NCBI GenBank assembly: GCA_963920765.1
Contig: OY987242.1
Span: 9,760,789-9,824,788, forward strand
Direction: 5' to 3'
Source of the DNA: Ulota crispa
Taxonomy: Eukaryota > Streptophyta > Bryopsida > Orthotrichales > Orthotrichaceae
DNA length: 64,000 bases
Shown here piece by piece: positions 37,895-49,053 of the stretch (the first letter of the stretch is position 1; each line of letters begins with the position of its first letter). The notes under the pieces are model-generated. The model saw only the letters and a program-made list of their open reading frames with translations, was not told the DNA's origin and made no database searches. The position numbers and the translations under genes are program-made.

Positions 37895-38190
37895 TAAGCT
37901 CTTGCATGACAACATATTAGAGCAACAATGTGGTGCAAATTTTTTTTGATAGCTTCATATAAAATATTGGGATAAATTGTTTTCTAGAATTTTTCATGCA
38001 AAATTGAGTTATATACAAATTTTGAAATGCATAAAGTGTTTTGAACCCATACACAATCATTAAACTCTTCTAATCCTGATCATAACCAGAATACTTTCTT
38101 GCTCACTACTTCTTACTTTCTTATAAGACACATGTCATGACCTCATTTATCTTAATCTTAAAAAGGAAAAAAATATGCATTCCAAGGCTT
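37895..38190 (+). repeat. Dispersed repeat, copy 2
   Basis: Collinear with 28215-28500 (see words listed there). It runs directly into the minisatellite at 38203, whose unit GGTTGGAAACATCACACC resembles the sequence following copy 1 (GCTGGTTGGAAATAACATACC). The array therefore seems to have grown from the edge of this repeat. Confidence 0.65.
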
Positions 38191-38202
38191 GGATATAGGT
38201 TG

Positions 38203-38412
38203 ATTGGAAACATCACACCCTAGTGGTTGGAAACATCACACCCTAGTGGTTGGAAGGTTGGAAACATCACACCTAGTGGTTGGAAGGTTGGAAACATCAC
38301 ACCTAGTGGTTGGAAACATCACACCTAGTGGTTGGAAACATCACACCCTAGAGGTTGGAAACATCACACCTAGTGGTTGGAAACATCACACCCTAGTGGT
38401 TGGGAATAGAAC
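38203..38412 (+). repeat. Minisatellite, about 22-bp unit
   Basis: About nine copies of a unit like GTTGGAAACATCACACCTAGTG, two of them with an extra GGTTGGAA insertion. Copies are nearly identical, so the array is young. The repeating translation is a by-product. Confidence 0.9.
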
Positions 38413-39876
38413 CCTAGTTGGGAAGGGGCAGCTCTACCTTAGAGCAACACACAACCTTGAAAGGCATGCAATTAAGGGAAGAATGAATAGGACCTTCCAA
38501 ATGTTGGCATCCATCGGCTCCATCCTCAAAAGAAGCTAATATTAGTAAAGCTACTAAGGTAGATATATCCATTTTTGTATTGTTGAACCTAATGCCGTCA
38601 CTATATACACAAAGTGTTCATTTATGATCTCAATTTTAGGATGTCATAGATAGCTTATTTTCTGTGGTACAACAGACAAGCTATCTATGGCGTACCTATA
38701 TTTGAGATCTTAACCCCTAAAGGACCAAGTGTTTGTTCAACAGACACTTGAGAACTTGGATATGGTCATACAAAGTTAATTTTTATCGAATGCTTCCAAA
38801 TTGTTACACTGTAAGTTGTAAATATGTATCCCCAAGTGGAAATGTAAATTTTTCCCCAATTAGCTATCAATTCAAAAGTTATGCTACCCAAAAGAATTTG
38901 GGCAACTTGGGCATCTTTGGAGAATCTTTTGTTAAAACTCTTATCAACTTTTGAAATTTGGCATATATGTATTTTATAAAATATGGTATACAATTGTCAA
39001 AAAGAAAACAATTGAGCTCTCACATCATATTCTAAGAAGAGTCAAACTTTGTTAACTAGTTTCAAGAAAATATATTTTCTTTAACTTCAAGCCCTATTAT
39101 CTTGCAATCCATAAATTCAAAGCTCTTGAAGCTTTTTTTGAGTATTTCAAATGTTTTTCTCTGACTTTTCAATGTTCAAATTTCAAATAAAAGACTCCCT
39201 CATTGCACAACAAATTACAAAAAAATCACTAATGTATTGCCAATTCACTTGACCTCCTTGCACTACAAGTTGATTTAGAATAAGCTAGATTCTATATTTG
39301 CTTCTAAGTTTTTCATGAGTTGACCACTTGACCTAACATCATATACTTATGAATGGTCAAAAACCTCATTTTTGTGTAGAGCAAAAATTTTACTCTAGGA
39401 GGGCTCAAAGTTTGTTGACCTTGTTTTGTAGGAACAAAAAAAAGTATTTTTCTCACTTCAAATGTTTTAATCTTACAATTTACGCGGTCAAATGGGCTGA
39501 ATTTTCTTTTCTCTCTTTGATTTATTTTTTTAACACGTATGGTTGAAATTTAGAAAAATAAATAAATAAATCAATCAATCAATCAATTTTGGACAATGCA
39601 CTAAAAATTGGTAGTTTTTAAGATTTTCCTTCCAAAAACACTCTTGGTCTTTTGAATTCACATTTGGATTTAGAGACCTTGATTTAGTTTAGAACCAAAA
39701 ATGAAGATATATGTTGAAAGTCTTTGTAACTATAAGCAAGGACATCTTGGAAAAAAGAGTTAATGTTTGCCAAAAAAATTACGAGCATTCAAAGTCAGCC
39801 AATACATGAAATTTTTAGTCAAAAATTTGTTGGCTTGTGGTGTATTATACTATACAAAATTTAAAACAACCACTAA

Positions 39877-40778
39877 CCCCTAAATGCCTAGGGCACCACA
39901 TTTTGGTGCCGACAATATTTTGAAGTTCAATAAAACCTAACTAAGCTACTATTTTTAATATTTTTATTTTAGAATAACTCTTTTTGAAGTCTAGTTTTAG
40001 CATCCAAAACTTGATTTTGAAAATTATTGATTGTGAATTTTCTATTCAAGATTCTGTGCAAAGGTGTCCATTGCAATCTTGAACGTGTTATTCATTAAAT
40101 TGGGAAAAGAGTACATTTTGGGACTTTTGAAGAATTAAGGTGGCCACCTTAATTTGAGCTCCCGAATTTTTCTTGGTACACATGTCATCACCTAAGATGA
40201 GGAATTTGTGAGGAAAAAATCTTAGTGGCTCAGACTAAATTTGATACCTTTGAATATGGTTTAAGGTGACTTTTTGGGTTTAAGGTGGAGTACAAAATGT
40301 TACCTCCGCTTTTTCCAATTTAACAAATAACAAGTTCTTGACTTTTTTAGTGTTGAGAGCTCATGAAAATGAGCCTCACATACACTAGATCTTGGAGAAA
40401 AATTCACACTAGAAATTCATTTTAACAAATTGTAAAGTAGATTTTGAAAAGCCGTCAATGGATTGGAGTTATGTATGTTATGCCCTTTGACCTCATATTT
40501 TTGGTGACCAACATTTTAGATTTGACTTGCAAAAAGAGGATTGAAAGCCTTGAAGTCATTTTTGCAATTTTAACACCCTCTTGATCAAACATCATAATCT
40601 TTCAATCCATAAGTGATGTTGTTGTGTTTTCTTTTCCTATGTGATGTTTAACATATCTAGTTTGAATTTGTACGGTTACAATTTTAAAAAATTTGATACA
40701 GCTTATCAAAATGTTGACTTTTTGTTCAATTTAGAGCAAATTCCTAGAAGCTTAGAATATGCCTTAGGCATTTAAGGG
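39877..40778. mobile_element. piggyBac-like element, hairpin subfamily, copy with CTAA target sites
   Basis: Flanked by CTAA on both sides (39873-39876 and 40779-40782). Ends CCCCTAAATGCCTAGGGC and GCCTTAGGCATTTAAGGG form a clear inverted repeat. A hairpin GGCACCA-CATTT-TGGTGCC lies at 39892-39910, 15 bp from the left end, as in the elements at 49054 and 51647. Nested inside is the MITE 40090-40329. Confidence 0.65.
40090..40329. mobile_element. MITE, TTAAATTGGG family, copy 1
   Basis: The left end ATTCATTAAATTGGGAAAAG pairs with TTTTTCCAATTTAACAAATAA. The same family occurs at 50187-50429, 56438-56675 and 61132-61387. Internal hallmarks are GGTACACATGTCATCACCT and AATCTTAGTGGCTCA. Confidence 0.7.
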
Positions 40779-41022
40779 CTAAAGGATGTTGCCTACCAAA
40801 AGTGTTGGATGTATTCATGCATACAAGGACCATTTAGTAATTGAAGAAAGGGCTTCATGAAAAATGTCAAAAATTCCTCAAAAAATTATAGTTGACTGGA
40901 AGTATGTTTATGACTCAGCTTAAAATTTACAGCTCCAATGAGATTCATGTGCTACCCAAATACTCCATCTGTATACAACACACAAGAGCGTATACAATTT
41001 AGCAACATCATTTAGGGGTTAA

Positions 41023-41243
41023 TCCTTAAAGAACCATAGGGCATAGATGTTGTCGTATAATTGGTATTTGTTATCAATAAGAAGTTTTAATTTGGGATCT
41101 CAAGTAGCTCACTAGAACAATTTTGATCTATTCTCCAACTTCTTTATTGATCTCAAATATAATAGAGGTGTGGATCCATTCCAAATACAAGAAAAATACC
41201 TCGTATTGTACTGGTCGCAGTGACAGGCTCACTCCTTTTGGGG
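41023..41243. mobile_element. Candidate TTAA-flanked element abutting the previous one
   Basis: It shares its left TTAA (41019-41022) with the element ending at 41018 and has a second TTAA at 41244-41247. Ends are TCCTTAAAGAACC and CTCCTTTTGGGG, a weak inverted match. It may be one element inserted into the TTAA of the other. Confidence 0.35.
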
Positions 41244-41362
41244 TTAAGAAAGATGTCCAGGTCAGGATCGTAGAAGGCTCAAAATGATCATACGGTTATA
41301 AATGCTCCAGTACCTTGTTTCTGTTCTCCGCCAGTGTCAAGTCACTCAAGTGGTCAACCCTA

Positions 41363-41691
41363 AGGTAGGAGGCTTGTAAATGGAGCATCTAAGGGCTGAA
41401 ACTGAATTTTGGGTAGGTGAAACTCCTTGAAATGATTTTTAGTAAACTTTCCTTGAAAGACAAGAAAAATCCACATCTAACCCAAGTTGTTTCGTATTTT
41501 TTAAAACTTTGTGAAATTAGTTATGATTATTTGAAGTGGAAAGGCCATAAGGCTCTAAAATGGAACACTTCCTCAAATGTACATGAGCTGTACATTGTTG
41601 AAGGGCTGTAAAAAAACAAGATGTACAGATAGAGTACATTTGAGGAGATGCTCCGAATTTGAGCGTGCTCCAAATTTGAGCCTCCTACCTT
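41363..41691. mobile_element. MITE, GGTAGGAGG family, copy 1
   Basis: Ends AAGGTAGGAGGC and GCCTCCTACCTT. The interior is collinear with 45822-46174 and inverted relative to 45033-45322 (shared words GGGCTGAAACTGAATT, TTGTGAAATTAGTTATGA, CCTCAAATGTACA). Confidence 0.75.
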
Positions 41692-42634
41692 ATTGTTGAA
41701 AATATAGAGGAGGTCAGTTTTTTGCAATAAAATTATTGGTTGAAGTTCCCAAGAACCAAGAGAAAAATTCAACAGTTCAAAACAAGAGCATGATAATTTG
41801 AGGATTGTGAGGAGAGGAGAGAATACTGGCAACAGTTACATGCAGTCATGTATGATGCAGATATTTGTTCCAGAACAGCTGTGCGCTCCCGGCCGTTAGC
41901 ATGCAGAGACGCTGAGTTTAGCAAATTGTTGTACACAGTTCTTTAGTATTTATATTGCTACGAAAAAAAAGGGTAGATTTCAGAGTGTTGAATTTGAAAT
42001 TGCAGCATGTGTAGCAGAAAGGTTTTTAGCCACTTGAATTATGAGAATATCGCATTTAATATCACTGGCATGCATGAGGCTATGATCTTCCTGGAACTCT
42101 GGATCCTGACGAGTGATGACAGTTGGTACCAATTACTTTATCAGAGAATCTGCTCAGTGGCTGCCGAAAAAAACGTCCATTCAGTTCATTTGCAGTATTG
42201 ACTTTTGCTAACTAAAAACAAAAAGGCGGGAAAAATCTGGTATATAACTCATCTGGTCTAATTTGTATAACACTATATGCATGAATTCCAGAGAAGAGAT
42301 GTTTTATTTTGCAATTTCCAAAAAAGGCTGGTCATTGGTTTATAACAAATGTGAACTGCATTACAAAAATGCATGTATATATGGAAACCATCCATTTGAT
42401 GTAATCACAGGAACAATAAGCATACGAACTACCAAACCCATGGTCTACGTGGCTGAATATGACTTGCCTATCCTAAAAAAGGCACGTTCAAATGCTGGCA
42501 GTTTCACACACACGAGTATTTTACTTAATAACTCACCACTAAATGCCTCTGAAGTCTACACGTGCGAGTAGTAGTTTTGTACCGTCTACGGAGATAGAAG
42601 GAGAGTGGATGTCATGTACAAGTTATAGATCTGT

Positions 42635-45600
42635 CTAAGGGATGAAAAAAATGCCGGAGCAGGAGCCGGATTCAGTGAGCAGCTCCCAGTCACCATTGAG
42701 GATGTAGGAACCGTCGTCACGTTCAAAAATGGGGCGTTGAGCATGCGTGTATGCACAGTAAGCGACTCCGTGCACCTCCGTAGAAGGCCACATCATTGAC
42801 ACCGACTGTCTCACGGTATCACCTGTCGAATGACCCGTCCATTAACAACCCAGGTAAGTGACTAGAAACACTGCTCAACTTGCTAAACATTCCGAATTAG
42901 TAAGCACATTTTTAATAGCTACAAATATTTTTTGGAAGATTGTTTTTGACTGTAACCACAGTTGTGAACTCTGCAATGCAATCACCATGGTAGCCACATT
43001 GTTTTGCTTCTATGCTCACTGCAGATTAGCTTGCGAAAAAGGAATTGGAAAGTTGCGAATCATACCATGAGTTATGCATAAAATGTTCTCCCGAGGGCAT
43101 CTATTCGCAATCTTTTTGAGAGTTGAGGTATATCGATATCGGATTTCTTCGGAACTCTCTCTGCTCTGGGGCAACTGCATTCATGAACCAGGCTCGGATT
43201 GTTTAGCAGAAATGAAATGAAGATGTGATGCAGTGGAAAAAGCTTTTAGTCAAGGTTGCTTGACAACCTGGGCTTATGGGGCTTCGGATTCGAACACCAG
43301 AATGAAGTTACTCAATGGTACGTCTAGTATTCGTTTTGTGATAGATACAACAAGCACTACAAGACATTGACAGCTGGAAGTGCAGAATACATTTAGTATT
43401 CCCAACGTGTTTAAGAACACACTACGTAGAAGGACATCAAGGTAGTACATTAAGTGATTCAATGGGTGAGGGAGATACATTGGAGTTGGTTTATTTGACA
43501 AAATCTCTCTTACAGTCTTGTATCATATGTTCTCCATCTTAAAGTATGTTCACACATAGTGTTGGGAAGGGTATTAAAAATATGAATGTAATCTAAAGGT
43601 GTGTCCAAATGCATCTAATTATTCTTATCTAGTACCATTCTTAACATCAAGTGTGAACATAATTACCCTTACTCACATATAAAGATGAGAGATACAAAAT
43701 AGCTGAATGTTACCTTCTGCTCAATAGGTTGAAAAGAACGGTCACGGATTTCGGTGGGCAGCATTGAGTAAAGCTCCGCCAGGTCTAAAGTCCAGGGCTG
43801 GAACCCATCCGTGTCTTCATCTTCCAGAAGGTGAGAAAACATTCCTCCCTTATTTATCAAATTTTCCGCCAATCCACACTCGATGGATACCTTCTCACAC
43901 AGAAGTACATTCCATTAATACTTCCGAAGGCAATCTTAAAGGCCGGTAATTCCTTCTCTTGCACCATGTCTCACAAGAGTCCTGCTATACTGCTGTTGCT
44001 GCAACTCGGAGAGCTCACTGTTAAGATAACTGCTAATGGCGATTAATCAAATAAATGACCTAATTAGGTCGTAAGCGTCACACTGGTCAAAGATGGTAGA
44101 TTTCATGTTTGTTAGAGTTGAAAGAGTTGTCCAATTACCCTAATCGGAAAACAAGATAAGTAAATGGACGTACTTATATATGCATGTGACATACTTAAGT
44201 AGTTTTAGACTGTAACTCAAGACTATGTCTAACTGATTGTCCCTGGACATTATCAAAAAATTGCCCAGTATTTTGCACAGATCTACCAAACTTTCTCTTT
44301 CTGAAATATTGTTTCAACACTTTAGACAGTCCAGAAAAATAGTGAAAGATGGCATGTTTAACCCCTGAAAGGCCCTTGGGCTCTGGAGCTACGGTACCAA
44401 GTACTCTCGCAACCAATATTCAGAAATTTGAATAAGCTAGAAATTAAGTGTTATAAAAATACATATTGAAGGGTTGTATGATGGTGGGTGCATAAAAAAA
44501 ATTGGAAAGTCCTCATAGCAGCTCAAATACATCTGTACGTACGGCCATACATAATGCCGCAAAGGGCTTTCGTGACGTTCAGTGGTTAAGTGCTCATTTG
44601 AAGGTTTAAGATATTACAAGCTTCTAAAGCAAAGTTTCAAGTATCATAATTGCAACACAAAGAGGGTTACATTGAAACCGGGCTGTTTATAGCAAACCAT
44701 ATAAGTTAGTCAGTTGCAAAGTCCATTTTCAAAAATGATAAATTTGATGTCCAGGTCTCCAACCTTATTTGTCGATTTTCTTTGGTATCGCCCACCGTTT
44801 TCATACGTTTGAGATTTTTTTCGTTCGTTTCACCGTCTTCCATCTAGTATACATTAGAGAGCTAAATTAGGTGCCCTTATCAGACTTTAAGGCACCTACA
44901 AACAAGTAAATGATGGATACCGCTTGTCAGAAGCACAAAATGCAAATTCCAATTGTGGTGAACCAGTGGCGAGCTTACACGGATTCATGAAAGATCAAAG
45001 ATGGCAATCCAATGGGCAGGCTTCGCACGTAAAGGTAGGAGGTTCTAAAATGGTGCAGGCTCTAAAATGGTACACCTCCTCAATGTACTCAATTTGTACA
45101 TGTTATTTTTCATAGCCCTTCAACAATGTACATTTGAGGAGGTGCACCATTTTAGAGATTTATGGCTTTTTCACTTCAAAATTTTATAACTAATTTCACA
45201 AAGTTCCAAAAAATATGAAATAACTTGAGTTAGATGCCAATTCCTCGTCTTTCAAAGAAAATTTACTGAAAATTATTTCAAGAAGTTTTACCTCCCCAGC
45301 TCCATTTTAGAACCTCCTACCTTAAGGGACGGGGGCGAGCCCGGGGAACCGTGGTCTTCGTCCCGCAGTGAAGCACTGGAGGGCAGCATGCGAAGCCCGG
45401 CAATGACTTCTGCAGCAGTCTGCACGCACCTCAAGAAGGGTGACACCACCACTCGAGTCACATTCCAACCCTCCAGCCTGATCTTTCGCCCCACTCTCCA
45501 TGCCTGCAGCTTGCCCATGGTCGTGAGTGGCGGATCCCAAGGCCTATCACCAGCTTTGGCATTCCCATCCCCGTCTCCATCCACATCCACATCAGTGATT

Positions 45601-45641
45601 TTCACTTCTTCTCCATGACACAAAACAAACATGTTCTGCAT
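42635..45641 (-). CDS. Phosphoglycerate-mutase-like histidine phosphatase, 4 exons, RHG motif altered to CHG
   Basis: Exons on the minus strand: 45641-45321, 43890-43714, 43174-43066, 42822-42635; borders are GT-AG, and the frames join to 264 residues. The family is shown by RPWDPPLTTMGKLQAWRVG, VVVSPFLRCVQTAAEVI, VSIECGLAE, LPQSRESSEEIRYRY, ENILCITHGDTVRQSV (second active-site His) and the C-terminal YCAYTHAQRPIF. Plant members are poorly characterised phosphatases of the His-phosphatase fold. The first motif is V-L-C-H-G-E: the normally invariant Arg before the catalytic His is Cys (TGT, one C-to-T change from CGT), so activity is doubtful. An acidic Asp/Gly repeat follows it. The first donor lies inside a MITE end (45033-45322). 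The start is uncertain: the frame is open to 45743, with a possible acceptor at 45736-45737. Confidence 0.8.
44362..44585. mobile_element. piggyBac-like MITE, subfamily 1, copy 2, inside intron 1 of the phosphoglycerate-mutase-like gene
   Basis: TTAA borders (44358-44361, 44586-44589). The left end is CCCCTGAAAGGCCCTTGGGC; the right end TGACGTTCAGTGG is more diverged. The interior is collinear with 26568-26787 (CTCTGGAGCTA, GCAACCAATATTCAGAA, GAAGGGTTRTATGATGGTGG). Confidence 0.75.
45033..45322. mobile_element. MITE, GGTAGGAGG family, copy 2, at the first splice donor of the phosphoglycerate-mutase-like gene
   Basis: Ends AGGTAGGAGG and CCTCCTACCT; TAA stands on both sides (45030-45032 and 45323-45325), a target duplication of the PIF/Harbinger kind. 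On the minus strand the terminal AGGT of the element, following the exon, creates AAG|GTAGGAGG, which is the donor needed for the frame to continue into exon 2. Confidence 0.8.
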
Positions 45642-45821
45642 AAACGGGTCGCAGCTTGCGTCCCCGGGTCGCGCTTCATTGCTCGAGCCTGTGAGGCCCG
45701 AAGAAGTGCCGATGTCGTCTTGAATTTTCTGGCACAGGTGCACACGCGCGTGTGTCAGTACTACTCGATCTCCATTTCCACAAACGCAAACTCGGGACAG
45801 GCAACTCTGGCAACCAGCTAT

Positions 45822-46174
45822 GGTAGGAGGCCCATAAATGGATCACGTAAGGGCTGAAACTGAATTATGGGGAGGTGAAACTTCTTGAAATGTTTTTCAG
45901 TAAATTTTCCTTCCTTCAAAGACAAGAGGAATTGGCATCTGACTCGAGTTGTTTCATTTTTTTTGGACCCGAGTTGTTTCATTTTTTTTGGAGTTTTGTG
46001 AAATTAGTTATGAAATTTTAAAGTTGAAATGGCATAGGGCTCTAAAATGGATCACCTCCTTAAATGTAAAATTCCTGTACATTGCTGAAGCCTATGAAAA
46101 ACAACATGTACAACAATAATACATTTGATAAGGTGATCCATTTTAGAGCCTGAGTCGAATTAGAGCCTCCTACC
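45822..46174. mobile_element. MITE, GGTAGGAGG family, copy 3, upstream of the phosphoglycerate-mutase-like gene
   Basis: Ends GGTAGGAGGC and GCCTCCTACC. Collinear with 41363-41691. It contains a small internal duplication of GAGTTGTTTCATTTTTTTTGGA. It lies 180 bp upstream of the assumed start codon, so it may sit in the promoter or a leader intron. Confidence 0.75.
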
Positions 46175-48075
46175 TAATGGGTACTGTAACCTCAGTCCAC
46201 AAGAGCAGCACCAGGCATAGGCTCACACTCATGTTGCAGTACTAAAAAAGATTTACGTTCTAGCGGTAAGTAGCAACAGTTTGTTCAAATGTTAGGCAAC
46301 TGTGCACGATGGCGTACGTCGTGAATTTCAGTTGCCCTTTTTTGGTGTGATCGGTGGCCACAGATTTGAGTGGCTGACTAATTCCTTGCAAACAATAAAT
46401 GACCAACTTGCACCACTTGGCGCTCAAGATTCGGGTGTGCACTATATTGAACTGCGTGAGTTGGCATTCATCCAGCGTATATTTTGTCACTCTGACCCTC
46501 TCATGAGTGAAGCTGTGCCACTGATCAACATCACTGGCGAATTCCGCGGAGTTCCTTACGGTTATTGAGAAAGGAGACATTTTGTTCAGCAAAGGGCGTA
46601 CACGAGAATGGTAAGATAGTTACACAGCTTCGTGTGTTGGTTTGAATATAGAAAGATCAGAGGACGCATGCAGCAGTACGATGGAGCATTTAATGAGTGA
46701 AGCAGAAGATTAAAAAAAACACGAGAAACAGAACTAGAAAACTACATTGGAGAGTTGAGAAATAGTAAACCTGCAAAACAGGCATGGAGAGTTTTGGCAA
46801 TTGAAGCAGCGCAAGGGCAAAGTCCAGGACGCCCTGATCTTAGCTAATCTTAAACAGCCCCTTCAAAGTCTTCCGAAGCACTGAACAGGTTGACCGTCCG
46901 TCCTTGAAACGTCAAAAGCGAGTCAAACAAACAGCGTCAAGTAACAATGGCGCTGCAATTATGGTGTGAGAACTAGAGAACGCTTGCATTCTTGGCCAAC
47001 TCACATGCACGCATTATTGATCAAAATAGCTTTGGATTGCAGAAAAGAGCACTGGCCGGTGGGTCAGAGTCCCAGCTGACCGCCGTGCACGTGAGTAAAT
47101 CGCCCATTCGCACATCAGCAACAAAAGTATCCCAACACCCAAGCAGTTGCACGGGAAAAAACGCCTGAGCTGCGAACTCCGCACGCGTCTGCACCGCAAC
47201 TATTCCGGCGTGCACATGCATGGCAGGACGGGCATGCGACTGGATCGCGTCACGAACCGCGGCGGGGCCGGCGCTGGGGAAATGAGAACGTGGCTCAGGA
47301 TACTGTCACAGAGGCTTTGGTTGCTTTGCGTCGGAGTGCATGCACAGCTGCCACCAGATCCCACAAGCGTTGCGCCCTAAAAGCAATGCACCAGGCGATA
47401 TTTTTTCGTACATGCAGGGGCAGGGCCCGCCTCCATGCATCTTTCCCAAATCCATTCTTTTTCTTCATCTGGACCCCGGCCGGGTGAAAAAAAAATTCAG
47501 AAAATTCTTTCTGAGGAAAAAGCTGGAATTTAGAAATTTACCTCGATTAGTTGAATTTGGAAATATTGAATTCAAGTTCGGATTTAGAGACCCACAATTA
47601 GTATGTAGAAGTTTGGCCGGATAAAATGAACAACTCTGCAATAAGGTCGTGTTTATACTGTATTCGTTGTTAGTCAAAAATTAGAGCTTTTATAAGCAGA
47701 AATGCATGTAAACGAAGGAGATTTGGAGAAAGATGGAGGGCGAGCCCTGCGTATTGCTTTTGGACCCACAAGCGCCGTTACGTGACGTGCAGAAAAGGAT
47801 CAGCGGTGCATGCAGACGGATGCGGTGGTCGTGGAGCGAGCCATCCAGCGAGTGTCGAGAGCTGCTGCGCAAGGAGCGGTGCGACATTCCGTGTGCAACT
47901 CCGACACTCCGTTTGAGAGTATCCGCACGCAATACTGGACTTGTTAAGATTTTACATCTATTTATAAAAAAGGTCCTCAAAAATTTTGTCCCTCATTTTG
48001 TCCCTCATTCTTGCTCTTCAAATGTGTTGCATAAATAGTCAATTGACCAGTCATCAAGTGGAGTGCTCATTAACC

Positions 48076-48497
48076 TTAGAGCATCTCCACCGGTGGCCTC
48101 CGGTCGTTCAAGTGGCGAGTGTGAATGTTATTGTTCAAAAATACGACCTCCATCAGTGGCCCGCCCAGGTTTTATTTTCAGCGGGCTCGCCACAAAGGGG
48201 TCCGAGGACAGCCTGTTGCCGAGGTTCTTTGTTTCTCCAGCGTGCTTGAATCCCGCTCCTTTTCAAAAATTCCTGACTATTTCCAGGTTGAGTGACAATT
48301 TTTCGGGAGAGAGCAGTTTGTCTTGTGCGTCGCGTCGTAGAAAGAGAGGCTAGGCTGTCCGGGAGCTTCGCTGCGGAGTTGACCCCACTCTAGACTGGTG
48401 GAGGTTCGACCTTCCGCCCGGCCAAAAACCCAAGCACGGGCCCTCACAAACGTATTTCCCAAGTTCAGTTTTCCCCGAACGGGTGGAGCTGCTCTTA
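48076..48497. mobile_element. MITE with TTAGAGCATCTCCACC ends
   Basis: The left end TTAGAGCATCTCCACCGG pairs with GGTGGAGCTGCTCTTA. Same terminal class as 4119-5123 and 51149-51532. It is unusually GC-rich inside, including 60-110-codon frames without domains. Confidence 0.55.
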
Positions 48498-48659
48498 GAA
48501 TGAATATTGATTTCAAGGATCATTGCTTGACACCTTTGAGTGTTAGGAGAACATTTTCAAGCCCCCAAAGCACTTATCAACTAAATATTGCAAGTGTACT
48601 TATCAACCAAGTATTGTGAGTGTCTTGACCCTTTGCAAGTAAGGGTATAGATGCTTTAA

Positions 48660-49017
48660 CCCTTAAACAACGGGCTGGTCAATATGATTGCACACTAGTA
48701 GTGTAGCTAGTGTGGCAAATTGTCTACAAAATTGAATGCTATTTTCAAAAGTTGCATAAGCTAACACTCAATGTTGCCCCCATGAAAATTGCAAGGACAT
48801 CATGGAACTTAACATTGTTTTTGTGAATCTTCTCACAATTTGGGGTACTTAAAATATGAGAGCATTTGGTGAGGTTAGTTGTTTCCTTTCGTGATGAATG
48901 GTGTCTTTGTAATCACTTTTTTCAAAAAAAGTGGATGAAAAATAGCTTTCTTACGTCCAAAAAACTATCTTTCTATCCTTTATTAAACAAAAAACATCTT
49001 TATTGGCATTCAAGGGG
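48660..49017. mobile_element. Candidate TTAA-type element with a decayed right border
   Basis: Left border TTAA (48656-48659) then CCCTTAAACAACGGGC. The best right border is GGCATTCAAGGGG followed by TTGA (49018-49021), one substitution away from TTAA. It is supported by position, just before the intact element at 49054, but the terminal match is short. Confidence 0.35.
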
Positions 49018-49053
49018 TTGAGTATCTGGACCTTTCCAAAGGAGAACACTTAA

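Larger units (their letters stand above)
38714..41018. mobile_element. Candidate large TTAA-flanked element (2.3 kb)
   Basis: TTAA borders at 38710-38713 and 41019-41022, with ends CCCCTAAAGGACC and ATCATTTAGGGG. The interior holds another element of the group (39877-40778), which in turn holds a MITE (40090-40329). No transposase frame is present. An internal stem CAAGTGT...ACACTTG lies just inside the left end. Confidence 0.5.
33657..42634. other. Long gene-free block filled with nested DNA transposons
   Basis: No exon chain or protein domain is visible across 9 kb. Delimited elements are at 33937-35336, 34635-34764, 34979-35296, 36511-36870, 38714-41018, 39877-40778, 40090-40329, 41023-41243 and 41363-41691, with a minisatellite at 38203-38412. 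The frames at 42007-42201 and 42263-42571 lie just beyond the stop of the phosphoglycerate-mutase-like gene and match nothing I know. Confidence 0.6.

Noticed and set aside
38203..38412. CRISPR-like array
   Set aside because: Units are contiguous with no unique spacers, and the window is a plant nuclear sequence.
38204..38539. 111-codon frame with a repeating peptide
   Set aside because: It is the translation of the 22-bp minisatellite.
46260..46592. Overlapping 88- and 110-codon frames on both strands
   Set aside because: The plus frame begins at GTG, not ATG; no domain, no splice context, and both strands are equally open.
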